A stretch of DNA of 64,000 nt, from NCBI GenBank assembly GCA_902799385.1, contig CADCAK010000002.1, positions 1 through 64,000 on the forward strand. Reading direction: 5' to 3'. Source of the stretch: an uncultured bacterium. Lineage in GTDB: Bacteria; Verrucomicrobiota; Kiritimatiellia; RFP12; UBA1067. Made by a program: the position numbers and the translations under genes. The stretch's first letter is position 1, and the number at the start of each line of letters is the position of its first letter. Under the pieces are notes generated by a model that saw nothing but the letters and a program-made list of their open reading frames with translations, ran no database searches and had not been told where the DNA came from. Below are positions 34,111 to 43,000 of the stretch, one piece after another.

Positions 34111-35043
34111 TCAGATCCCCGAATCCGGGGAGGCGACGAATTCGCGGAGCGCGTCCTGCCAGCGCGGGGTGCGGTAGCCGAGCAGGTTCAGGACACTCTT
34201 CTTCAGCGCCGAGTTGCGCGGACGCGGCGCAGGGCGCGGAAATTCATCGGTCGTGCAGGGAACGACTTCGCGCCTGAGCCCCATTAAGCGGAAGAGCTCG
34301 ACCGTCAGGTCGTACCAAGTGCATTGGTCTTCGCACGTTCCGTGGACGATTCCGCTTACGTCCGGGCGGGAGAGGAGAAAGCGGATGACGTCCGCGACGA
34401 CCTTTGCGGACGTCGGGTTGCCGCGCTGGTCGTTGACGACCTTGAGCGCAGGGCCCTCCTGAGCGCCAAGCTTGGCCATCGTGTGGACGAAGCTCGGCCC
34501 ACCGGAGCCGTAGAGCCACGCAATGCGGAGGATCACAGCGTCGGGAAGGATCATCTGTATCATCTGCTCGCCGGCGAACTTCGACGCGCCGTAGACCGTG
34601 CGGGGGCGCGGGATGTCAGTCTCGCCCCACGCCCACGGCTCACGCGGCGGCTCGCCGGAAAAGACGTAGTCGGTGGAGATCGCGACGAGGCGCGCACCAG
34701 CAGCCTTGCAGGCGAGCGCGACGTTGCGCGAGCCTTCCTCGTTCAGCTTGAACGCGAGATCGCGCCTGGACTCGCAGTCGTCCACCTTCGTCATCGCCGC
34801 GCAGTGGATAACGACGTCGGGCGCAACAGCAACCGTCTTCACCGTAAAGGCGTCGACGTCGGTTATGTCCCACTCGGGAAGGTCGGCGATAATGAGCTCG
34901 TTCCTCCGTTCGTTCCGCTCATCGCTCACTCGCTCCGGCACTCGGGAATTTTCTGCGCCTTGCGGCTTAAGCCCGTTCCCCCCGAGCTCCTTCTGCAGGG
35001 TCCTGCCTAGCATGCCCTTCCCGCCTGTTATCAGGATCTTCAT
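34111..35043 (-). CDS. rfbD: dTDP-4-dehydrorhamnose reductase-like
   Basis: The 310-residue protein is an extended short-chain dehydrogenase of the RmlD class: LITGGKGMLGR at the N-terminus, HCAAMTKVDDCE, STDYVFSG, and the catalytic YGASKFAGE. It would make dTDP-L-rhamnose, although no rmlABC genes are near. A GC-rich repeat (34898-34950) adds about 25 residues after the first strand. The ATG overlaps the yihY stop as ATGA. Confidence 0.85.
   Translation of the reverse strand: MKILITGGKGMLGRTLQKELGGNGLKPQGAENSRVPERVSDERNERRNELIIADLPEWDITDVDAFTVKTVAVAPDVVIHCAAMTKVDDCESRRDLAFKLNEEGSRNVALACKAAGARLVAISTDYVFSGEPPREPWAWGETDIPRPRTVYGASKFAGEQMIQMILPDAVILRIAWLYGSGGPSFVHTMAKLGAQEGPALKVVNDQRGNPTSAKVVADVIRFLLSRPDVSGIVHGTCEDQCTWYDLTVELFRLMGLRREVVPCTTDEFPRPAPRPRNSALKKSVLNLLGYRTPRWQDALREFVASPDSGI
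34898..34975. repeat. Repeat-like insert inside rfbD
   Basis: Short units related to ctcgttcctccgttcgttcc and cgctcactcgctccg fill the segment between the Rossmann glycine motif and the second strand. They encode an Arg/Glu-rich stretch (RVPERVSDERNERRNE) absent from typical RmlD. Similar tcgcttcgctcgg pieces occur in the U32 gene near 6540. Confidence 0.55.
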
Positions 35044-36002
35044 TGCGCCACCCCCTTCTCGCCCGCCGCGAGGCTTGCATGCGTGATGCATGCGCCGAGG
35101 AGGACTATCTGCCAGCTCATGTAGAGCCAGGCGAGGACGATTGGCAGAAACGCAAACGAACCGTAGAGAGCGGAAGACTTGGCGATTCCAACCTGCGCGA
35201 CGGCGCATATCTTCACCCATGCGCCAAAGAGGAATGCCGTAACGAAGCCTCCGAACACCGCATCCCTGAACGGAACCTTGCGATTCGGCAGGACGGCAAA
35301 CGCGTATGCAAACGCAAGGGTGGCGATGGCAAGGGTCGTGGAGAGGCGGAACACCGTAGAGTCAAGGAACCACACTATCCCGTCCGAGACCCACTTCGTG
35401 AGCCATGTCGCGCCCATCGTCGCGACGATGATTTGCTTCGCGACGGCGAGAATCGGTACGGAAAGCGCGAGGGCCGCGAATATCGGCAGGATGACGGCCG
35501 TGAAGACGTTAAGGTAGGCGCGCTTCCAGATAGGCCTCGCCTTCTCGACGCGGAACACCTCGTTGAAGCTCGTCTCGACCATGCTTATCGCGCTTATCAC
35601 CGTCCACACAAGAAAACCGAAGCCGATCCAGCCGAACGTCCACACGTCGAACTGCGCAATGCGCTCGAAGAGTTTGTTGGAAATCTCGCGAGCCTGCGCG
35701 GCGAACTCCTCTGCGGCGATTCGCCTGCGTTCGCGCTCCTCCGCGCTGATGGGGGCGACGTTGGCGAGTTCGTCCTCATGGGCGTGCTCAACATTCGAGA
35801 TCATTGCGTCTATGTGGGAGTTTATCTGGTCGCGCGCGAAGTCGTCGGCGCCGCAGAGCTTCGCGACCGAAAGGAGCACGCAAAGGAGCGGCACGAGCGA
35901 AAGCATCGCGAAATAGGTGAGCCCCGCCGCATGCATCGGGCAGTGGCTCGTGTTGAAGTCCGTGATCACGATCTTGAACCAGTTTACGACTCTTTTCCTC
36001 AT
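35040..36002 (-). CDS. YihY/BrkB-family membrane protein
   Basis: The 320-residue protein has about six transmembrane helices and the family signature HAAGLTYFAMLSLVPLLCVLLS near the N-terminus and a C-terminal YGSFAFLPIVLAWLYMSWQIVLLGA. YihY (UPF0761) proteins are envelope proteins of uncertain function. A charged loop near 70-115 (SAEERERRRIAAEEF) is predicted helical. The ATG at 36002 overlaps the upstream stop as ATGA. Confidence 0.88.
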   Translation of the reverse strand: MRKRVVNWFKIVITDFNTSHCPMHAAGLTYFAMLSLVPLLCVLLSVAKLCGADDFARDQINSHIDAMISNVEHAHEDELANVAPISAEERERRRIAAEEFAAQAREISNKLFERIAQFDVWTFGWIGFGFLVWTVISAISMVETSFNEVFRVEKARPIWKRAYLNVFTAVILPIFAALALSVPILAVAKQIIVATMGATWLTKWVSDGIVWFLDSTVFRLSTTLAIATLAFAYAFAVLPNRKVPFRDAVFGGFVTAFLFGAWVKICAVAQVGIAKSSALYGSFAFLPIVLAWLYMSWQIVLLGACITHASLAAGEKGVAQ

Positions 36003-36835
36003 ATCAGATGTCCCGTGAGCCACCCGAACGCGACGCCCGAGACGTAGACTGCGGCGAGGATGGCGAGGTTCTCCTTGATGTTTCGGTTTGTGCGGAAGAG
36101 GACGAGCAGCCCGAGCCCAGAGCCCGTGAACGACGAGGCCATGAGCGCGCCGGCGCTCATGGCGCCCTTGCAGTAGAGCTCTGCGCCGGCGACCGAGACT
36201 GCGCAGTTCGGCACGAGGCCGACGAGCCCCGCCGCAAGCTCGCCGAAGACGGGGGCGTTAAGCCTCAGCGAATCGAGGCACCCTTCCCCAAAGCAGTGCA
36301 TGGCAAGCTCGATCGCGCCGGAGACGACGACGATGAAGGCGAATATCTCAGCCGTGTGTATCAGCGCCGGGACAAGGATGCCCTTGTGCTCGCGGCAGCC
36401 GCAATGGCTATGCGCACAAAGGTCGTGCACCTCAACGTGGCGGCGCATGTGCCGCGCAAAGGCGAGAATCGCGTTGAGCGAGAAGCCGACGGCGATTGCG
36501 GCGACCGCCTTCAGGACGACGATCTTGACCATCAGCGCGGCAGGCACCTGCTTCGAGACCAAGACGGGAATCAGCTCGTCGGAAGTCGAGAGGAACACGG
36601 CGACGAGAGTGCCGACGGAGATGACGCCGCCCGCGTAGAACGACGCGGCTGCGGCAGACACGCCGCACTGCGGAATTGCGCCGGCAAACGCGCCTGCGAG
36701 CGGACCTACCGTGTTCGCCCGCTCAAGGCAGCGCTGGAGCGCACCACCTCCATGGGCCTCGACCGCCTCAAGCACCAGATAGGTGGCGAAGAGGAACGGC
36801 AAAAGCAACAGAGTCTCCTTGACGAAGTCAATCAT
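35999..36835 (-). CDS. Putative heavy-metal exporter (ArsP_2/DUF2899-like)
   Basis: The 278-residue membrane protein has two repeat halves, each with a P-x-CGVSxAAA-like or P-x-CAVSVAGA motif and an SxGTL/SAGAL segment, as in the ten-helix ArsP_2 family. A central loop is rich in His and Cys (HDLCAHSHCGCREHKG), a probable metal-binding site. The ATG at 36835 lies 9 nt after TATAAT with no Shine-Dalgarno, so leaderless translation is likely. It is the first gene of a three-gene operon with yihY and rfbD. Confidence 0.75.
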   Translation of the reverse strand: MIDFVKETLLLLPFLFATYLVLEAVEAHGGGALQRCLERANTVGPLAGAFAGAIPQCGVSAAAASFYAGGVISVGTLVAVFLSTSDELIPVLVSKQVPAALMVKIVVLKAVAAIAVGFSLNAILAFARHMRRHVEVHDLCAHSHCGCREHKGILVPALIHTAEIFAFIVVVSGAIELAMHCFGEGCLDSLRLNAPVFGELAAGLVGLVPNCAVSVAGAELYCKGAMSAGALMASSFTGSGLGLLVLFRTNRNIKENLAILAAVYVSGVAFGWLTGHLI

Positions 36836-36844
36836 GCGGGGAAT

Positions 36845-36853
36845 ATTATACCA
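36845..36853 (-). promoter_or_regulatory. Extended -10 of permease operon (leaderless type)
   Basis: TGG-TATAAT (TATAAT at 36850-36845) ends 9 nt before the ATG. It overlaps the T-tract of the ferredoxin terminator, so one transcript ends where the next begins. Confidence 0.65.
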
Positions 36854-36883
36854 AATAAAACGGCGCGCCCGCACAGGCGCGCC
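36852..36883 (-). terminator. Ferredoxin terminator
   Basis: GGCGCGCC occurs twice (36883-36876 and 36869-36862), each copy self-complementary, giving an 8-bp GC stem with a 6-nt loop. GTTTTATTT follows on the minus strand. Confidence 0.75.
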
Positions 36884-36912
36884 ATTTCTGCATTACCAAA
36901 GATCTCTCGACC

Positions 36913-37083
36913 TTAGGCCGGGGCAATCGCCTCGTTGGGGCAGGTCGCGGCGCAGGCGCCGCAGTCAACGCACTTGTCGGCGTCGATCACGTAGGGCGTA
37001 CCCTCGCTGATAGCCTCGGCGGGGCAAGCATCCTTGCAGCAACCGCACGCAACGCACTTGTCGGCAGCAATCTTGTGAGCCAT
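36913..37083 (-). CDS. 2[4Fe-4S] ferredoxin
   Basis: The 56-residue protein has two clusters of the form CxxCxxCxxxCP (CVACGCCKDACP and CVDCGACAATCP) and is a clostridial-type bacterial ferredoxin, an electron carrier of anaerobic metabolism. The ATG at 37083 has AAGGAG upstream. It stands alone between its own promoter and terminator. Confidence 0.95.
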   Translation of the reverse strand: MAHKIAADKCVACGCCKDACPAEAISEGTPYVIDADKCVDCGACAATCPNEAIAPA

Positions 37084-37123
37084 TTTCGTTTCTCCTTTTT
37101 GTGTGGTTTGAAATAATGGCGGC

Positions 37124-37132
37124 ATTATAGCA
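37124..37132 (-). promoter_or_regulatory. Ferredoxin promoter (-10)
   Basis: TGC-TATAAT (TATAAT at 37129-37124) with TTGCCT 18 bp upstream. The leader is about 35 nt and holds the Shine-Dalgarno. Confidence 0.55.
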
Positions 37133-37411
37133 CTTCCCGCCCGAGTTAGGCAACGGTAATTTCTACGCCTCTCCCTTCCCCGCTCGAACGCCGCAGCACC
37201 GAGGACTACGGACGAGGCGAACGTCGGACCCTACAGTTGCACCTTGACCTTGCACTTGTACACGATGTGGCGAGAGATTGGTCGGGGCGGCGACATCTGA
37301 ACCGTAGAGAAAACGCTGTTTTTCTACGACCATATGATACCGCCCATAAACTCAGCACAAAGAGAATTTATCATTTGACGCTCCCCGAGTCAATGCAACC
37401 GAAAAACGCAA
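37133..37411. other. Intergenic region without a recognised gene
   Basis: I see no convincing gene here. A hairpin GTAGAGAAAA-CGCT-TTTTCTAC-like structure lies near 37303-37331 and may end the flavodoxin transcript. A 22-codon minus-strand frame (about 37240-37310) lacks a Shine-Dalgarno. Confidence 0.4.
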
Positions 37412-37927
37412 TCAGAGGTTTTCAACGAGCTGGAGAATCTTAGCGCGTGTCGCGTCCGTCTTCTGCTCGTCGATTTTGGCCGTGACGATCCCCGTGTCCT
37501 CGACGCCCCAGTAGTTGATGATGCCGCGATACTCGCCTATTGCGCCGTCGTACACGTTCGGCGAATAAGAGGACATGAGGAGCGCAGTCTTCCTCAGTTT
37601 GCCCGGCTTGTTCATGTTGTAGATGCGCTGGATCGGTGCCTGAATCTGCGCCGAGAGCGTAAAGTAGTAGATCGGTGCCGCGAGTACGAGGACTTCCGCC
37701 TCCTCCAGGAGCGGGTAGAGTTCCTGCATGTCGTCCTTCTGGACGCAGGCTCCGTTTCCCTTGCCGTGGCAGTATTCACAGGCCATGCACCCCGCGATCT
37801 TCTTGTGCGCGACATTGACGAGCGTCACCTTGTGACCAGCCACTTCAGCGGCCCTGCGGTACTCCTCGGCCATCCACGCCGTGTTCCCGTTCGCACGAGG
37901 CGAGCCCTGTAGGATGAGAATGTTCAT
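37412..37927 (-). CDS. Flavodoxin-fold NAD(P)H/FMN reductase
   Basis: The 171-residue product has the FMN-binding loop GSPRANGNTAWM at the N-terminus and AAPIYYFTLSAQ, typical of the FMN_red / flavodoxin_2 family. A cysteine group (GCMACEYCHGKGNGACVQ) is like that of iron-sulfur flavoproteins, although here it may be redox-active cysteines. AAGGAG lies 8 nt before the ATG. It may pair functionally with the ferredoxin upstream. Confidence 0.88.
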   Translation of the reverse strand: MNILILQGSPRANGNTAWMAEEYRRAAEVAGHKVTLVNVAHKKIAGCMACEYCHGKGNGACVQKDDMQELYPLLEEAEVLVLAAPIYYFTLSAQIQAPIQRIYNMNKPGKLRKTALLMSSYSPNVYDGAIGEYRGIINYWGVEDTGIVTAKIDEQKTDATRAKILQLVENL

Positions 37928-37981
37928 TGTGTTTCTCCTTATTATTCACCAATAGTTTCGCAAAGGCCTTTCTTGTCGATC

Positions 37982-39079
37982 TTATGGTTTGAACTGTCCA
38001 TCAGTCGGATTTGGCTTTTCGGGATTGAGATTCGAGCCAGTTTTGTATTCAAGATTCCTGTCATTTGAGGTTTTACCTTTCAGTCGTACAACAATGCGCT
38101 TCCGCCCATCATCAGGTGCATAAGTCCCATATATGCCCTCAAGCATTGTCATGGTCAATCCCGTTTGTTTGCATATTGCCTCATAATCCGTCCTATAAAG
38201 AGGAGCCCTTGCGTTCCTGTTGGATTCTTGCCATCTTAAGAAAAACCGCAAACGGTCTTGCATCATTCTATTTGTCAATCGCTTTCCACATATCACACAC
38301 ACACCGTTAACATCCCATTTGTCTTTATCGCGTGGCAGGTTCCCGGATGTGCAACGCGGACAACGGTAAAAAGGATGTCCGACACCAAACACTATCTGTT
38401 GTCCGCTAAGAAACACTGGGCGACTATCGCTATCACCGGTTCTGGCACTGGCGAAACCATCGGGCGCAACAAAGCCCTCAAATGTTTCTGCCCCAACCGA
38501 CGTCAATCCGCGCCCAGAAAAGCGGACATTACTACAACTTGTAATGTCAATCGGTATATACAGTTCCCCGTTCTCATCAGTCTTCTTATGTTCGGAATAA
38601 GAGCCTTTTGGACAGGCCTGTCCGTCATAGATAATTCTATACCCGTACTTTGCATCGACAATCAATTCAATGTCAACATCATGCAATGCCTGTCCAGCAC
38701 AATCAATAATTCTCACATAATAGCCATCGCTTGCACACACATTTGCATTCCGCTTCCTCAAATAGAAATCATATGGTATCATCACGGTGTCAACAACAGG
38801 GCAAATGACATATCTCTCAAGCCAAAAAAGCGGGTAACCGGGAAATATTGCCGTAGGCGGCGGCACGAATTCCCACGACCCATCACCTTTAGACGCCGTT
38901 AAGGACTTCCCAAGTAAGCAAAACGGGAAATGCCTATCGGGATAGTCTTCTGTATAACAATAAAGCCGTCCATCTCTGCCAGGTCCAGGTACCGGCTTAA
39001 GAGGCAATCGGCATCCGTGGAAAACAAGCAAGGAAAATCCAAGCGCAAATAGCAATAATATAATACGCTTTATTCTCAT
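37982..39079 (-). CDS. Lipoprotein with zinc-ribbon-like motif
   Basis: The 365-residue product has a type II signal peptide with lipobox VFHGC (Cys 23). A YceK-like segment, PLFWLERYVICPVVDTVMIPYDF, follows near 85-107. A carboxypeptidase-regulatory-like beta domain is next, then a CPRC and CVICGK pair that could bind zinc near 245-270. The C-terminus is polar. It is the last gene of the lipase-effector-like operon, 11 bp after its neighbour; an immunity or accessory role is only a guess. Confidence 0.65.
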   Translation of the reverse strand: MRIKRIILLLFALGFSLLVFHGCRLPLKPVPGPGRDGRLYCYTEDYPDRHFPFCLLGKSLTASKGDGSWEFVPPPTAIFPGYPLFWLERYVICPVVDTVMIPYDFYLRKRNANVCASDGYYVRIIDCAGQALHDVDIELIVDAKYGYRIIYDGQACPKGSYSEHKKTDENGELYIPIDITSCSNVRFSGRGLTSVGAETFEGFVAPDGFASARTGDSDSRPVFLSGQQIVFGVGHPFYRCPRCTSGNLPRDKDKWDVNGVCVICGKRLTNRMMQDRLRFFLRWQESNRNARAPLYRTDYEAICKQTGLTMTMLEGIYGTYAPDDGRKRIVVRLKGKTSNDRNLEYKTGSNLNPEKPNPTDGQFKP

Positions 39080-39090
39080 TAGGAGTCTTC

Positions 39091-40041
39091 TTATTGTTTC
39101 TGCTCAAGGTTCGTATCGTTCGTGGTTGGGTTGAAGACATATGTTAGGCGTAACAGGGCGACACCTCGCCTACTTGGGCCAATTTCAAACCGCCTTATGC
39201 AACCATAGTTTGACGCTTTGATTTTACCATTCTCATCAATTACGCACCGGGTCCGCGTCACAAGAGCAGAATCCGTCGCGAATGGGATTTTTGTGGTGTG
39301 CGGGTCTCCATTGCGATCAACTATACGAACAAGGCGTTCTGCATATGCGGCATCGGGCTGTGCGCCGTATATGTATGGGAACGCACTTTCAGGCACATTC
39401 TTAGCATAACACCCTCCTGTTCCATCCCCCAAGAAACGGATTTCGGCACTGCAACTCTTGCTTTCCCAGGCTGGCAGACCATCCCATTCGGCCTTAATCT
39501 CAAAATCGACGTTATTCCCATTTCCATTCGGCTTGACAAAATCCATCTTCTCCATGTCGAATCCAAGCCATACGTTTGTTTGAGCAACATCAATCAACTT
39601 ATCAAAAGCTATGAGATTTATCGGTTTCACAATTCTCCTCAATGTAATATTCTCGATTCCATCGTATGGCTGCCACTTGCCGTCTTTGACATCATGCTCA
39701 GCGCCCATCTCCGCAAAACACAGCTTCTTGACAGAAGAGTAATACCCCTGCTTTGCTACATCTACGACAACCTCATCACCACACGTTTTCCCTTCAGCAA
39801 CATATATACCATTTGTGTTTGTCACACCCTTGAGATAGTATCCTTTAGGACGGAAGTTCATCCCCATGAATATACTTACCTCGGCATCTGGGACATTGCG
39901 GCCTAAATCGTCCACAATGTGTATTTGCATTCTTGCCAGGGCGCCAGACCTCCTGGCATCGCGATATGCCGGATCTTTTCTTAGGGCAAAAGCCGACGTT
40001 GCCACGACGACCAACACTGCTACTACGATGAGCCTTTTCAT
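39091..40041 (-). CDS. Exported protein of unknown function
   Basis: The 316-residue product has a signal peptide ending ATSAFA, a beta-domain with DDLGRNVPDAEVSIFMG and TNTNGIYVAEG (as in transthyretin- or CNA-B-like folds), and no other family that I recognise. It overlaps the stop of the 1,562-residue gene as ATGA and shares the domain style of the lipoprotein that follows. Tight coupling to a probable exported lipase suggests a partner or neutralising protein. Confidence 0.6.
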   Translation of the reverse strand: MKRLIVVAVLVVVATSAFALRKDPAYRDARRSGALARMQIHIVDDLGRNVPDAEVSIFMGMNFRPKGYYLKGVTNTNGIYVAEGKTCGDEVVVDVAKQGYYSSVKKLCFAEMGAEHDVKDGKWQPYDGIENITLRRIVKPINLIAFDKLIDVAQTNVWLGFDMEKMDFVKPNGNGNNVDFEIKAEWDGLPAWESKSCSAEIRFLGDGTGGCYAKNVPESAFPYIYGAQPDAAYAERLVRIVDRNGDPHTTKIPFATDSALVTRTRCVIDENGKIKASNYGCIRRFEIGPSRRGVALLRLTYVFNPTTNDTNLEQKQ

Positions 40042-43000
40042 CTCAGACCACCTTTCTCTATTGCCTTTTCATAAAACTTGAAATTAAAGAAGTAGGACAC
40101 ATCTTTCATGTCCGAGTGAAGCCATCGATTGGGATAGCTTGACTTACTTGGCCAACCATTAGGATGTTCTATTCCTGGATTTGTCAGATCAAGATTGAAG
40201 CTGTTTTCCTGATCAAGAATGGCTGAGAGGTCAGTCACGCCTGTTGCCGCGACCAAGGCTGGAATGCCAAGCGCAAGATGCGCACCTCTGACAAGGAGTG
40301 TAATGTTAGTGGAATTCATGCTTGCCGGGTAGCAGTAGAACACGGTGTTCGTCTTGAAGTCGCCAGCCTCCATTCCCTGTGCCTCTTCGACCGAAATCTT
40401 ATTAACTCCAAGCCAATTCTCCTCTATGTTCCAACCCGACCAATCTGTCGCGCCTGCACCAACTTCAAGTCCCCGACCTTTGAACAGCTCCTGCTTGTGC
40501 CAGCTATGATGTGCCAGCGAACTTGTTATCCCGGTAAGGATTCCAACATCATTGTCTGTGGCAAGTTCAAGCACCTCGTCGCCACCATGATCGCTTGTGG
40601 AATAGAAGTTAACTGCCTTGCTCAGAACATTGGTAAAACGTCCCGGCCACCCGAGGTGTTTTCTGTCATCGTTTAGATCGTCCTTGAACAACGTATGCCA
40701 ACTTGCCGTCCATGAATTAGTCGGATACTCTTCCCAGTCCGGGTGAACGAGCTTCGATGTGCGAAGACTCATGCTTCGGTCATACGCCTCCGCAGGCACA
40801 GCAGAATTGCACATGAGATACTTCGACACCTGCAATCCATAGTCATGTATCATGGATGAGACCACCATATTGCCGAGGGAATGGGCCATGACAACCTTCT
40901 CGCCGGGGATGCTGTTTATCGTCGAAGCTATCTGACTTGCCACGACAAAGGCATTGGACGCATTCTGGTGGTAGTTGGCATCGCTGCCGATGTCACTGCG
41001 CCAATCGACATTATAAAACCTAGCCCTGGAGCCGGAAAGCCATAAACGCTTGAACAAGATATCGCCCCATTGTTCCGCATCGCCGGACGTGACTGTAGCA
41101 CCATGCAAAAAGATTAGCGACTTGGTGTACGCTTCCGGGTGGGATCGGAGTGCAGTCTGCCGCCCGGAAATCTCGCCGGAAAGATTGCGGAAGTTATACC
41201 ACGAATACATCTCCTTGACGGGGAGGATTGACATCGGCACGGAGTACGAATAAAGCAACGTGTCGCCGACCTTGATGTCAAGGCGCAATGCTGCGTAGCG
41301 GGATTTCGCCTCACATATCAGCAAGCCTGAGTTCTCGGAGAACTGTGTCAGTGTGTCGTAGTAGTGAAGCTGGTAGCCCGTCTTGGGCAGACTCGTCAGC
41401 GAAGCGGAAGAAAGCGGTTGCCCGGCAAGAGTTGTGACATTTGTCGTCTGTATCGCCCCCGCCTGGTTCCACGGAACATCTGCAAAGCAGAAGTTGAAGG
41501 AGTTTGTGTTGTCCCATTCCGGATGCAGGGTATATGTAACACGGTTCTGCCATGCATCTGTGAACTTCGACAAGTCCAACGCAACAGGGAAGAAATTCAC
41601 GAGGTCAAATGTCCCGTTGACAACCAAATCTTTGGAATTGGTAACCGAATTGTTTATCTGGCCTATTCTGTCCCCACGGATGACATCCTGGTTGATCCAG
41701 TAGTAGAACGTCTGTCCGTCAAACCACGCCGCCGAGTCGCCGTCGTCGATAGCCCCGTCGCGGGATATGTCGAGGCGAAGCGGCGGACGCAGCGAAGTGA
41801 TGCGCTGAATGGCCTGATCCTGCACGAACTTTCCTTCGATCACGTTCCAGTAGCGGAATATGAGACTCACGTGTCCGGGCGTGGAAGACGTGATGTAAAT
41901 CGGGAGTTCGGACGTTCCTCCGTATGCCGCGCGCTTCATCAAGGCCTTCCAGTACGCCATCGAGAGGTCTTTGACGGAACCAGTCGCAGTATCGAGAAGC
42001 TTGCGGTATTCCCAAGTCGTGTTGTCGTAGTACCAGAGGGTGAACTGCCCGGTCGCGTTTGCAAGCTCCAGGTGAACCTTGCCGTCCGGGAGCTTTACAT
42101 TGGTGACAAGCCGCACCGATGGGGCGTCCCAAAGATTCGTACAGACTGTCATGGGATAGCCGAAGCTGCTATTGAGCGCGTTATAGGCGGCGAGATCGAC
42201 GCCGTAGTCGCCCTTGATGGCTACGCCAAGGACGGTCTTGTTGTGCTGCTGGTAGATTTCGCCGTTGCGGGAGAAGGCAAGCGTCGCGTCGCCGACTGAG
42301 GAACTCGGATAGACGCCCGCGAGGTTGACGTCGCACGAGGTCTCCGTCCTGCTGAAGTCCATTCCGTTGGAGTCGATGAGGCGCAACCGGTAGGACTTGT
42401 ACGCAACGCCCACGTAGTTCGTCCAATGGTCGGGACACGGGCAGCAGTTCCGATGCTCCGTCGGCACGTCGAGGTGAATCTGCTCGTAGAACGGCGGCTC
42501 GCGGATGTAAAGGACGCCACCGAGATGCTGGACGTTCTGCACGGCGTTCGTGTAGTCGTCTTCGTGGAGATGGGCGCATTGATCGTATGGGCAGGAATGT
42601 GTCGGACAGTCATCGTCGAAGTCAGCATCATCAAGCGGATTGGGGTCGCCTCCCTGATTGCCGCAGTCGCAGCCGCAACCACACCATCCGTCGCACGTTC
42701 CCCAATAGCAGCACCAATGCTCGTCATGGTCGTCGTCGGTCTCGTCGGAATCGTCTCCGTCGCCATCCGAATACCACGGCGGGTCTTCCGGCGAGTCGGG
42801 GTCTTCCGGGTCTGGATCGGGCGGTTGCGGGCAGAATCGGACGGTCTGATCGTAAGACGTCTGTCCGAAAAGGTACTGAGGATGCGAGAGCGTGTAGGTT
42901 ATTCCGCTGGTACTTCTCGCGGAGAAGTTCCCCGTGATCGTCGCCGCCCTTGGCGGATTGTTCTCGACCTCGACGTTGCTGCTGCCATGCCATGTGCAGG

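Noticed and set aside
36862-36883. Twin GGCGCGCC as a regulatory operator
   Set aside because: The T-tract that follows and the position after the ferredoxin gene explain it better as a terminator.
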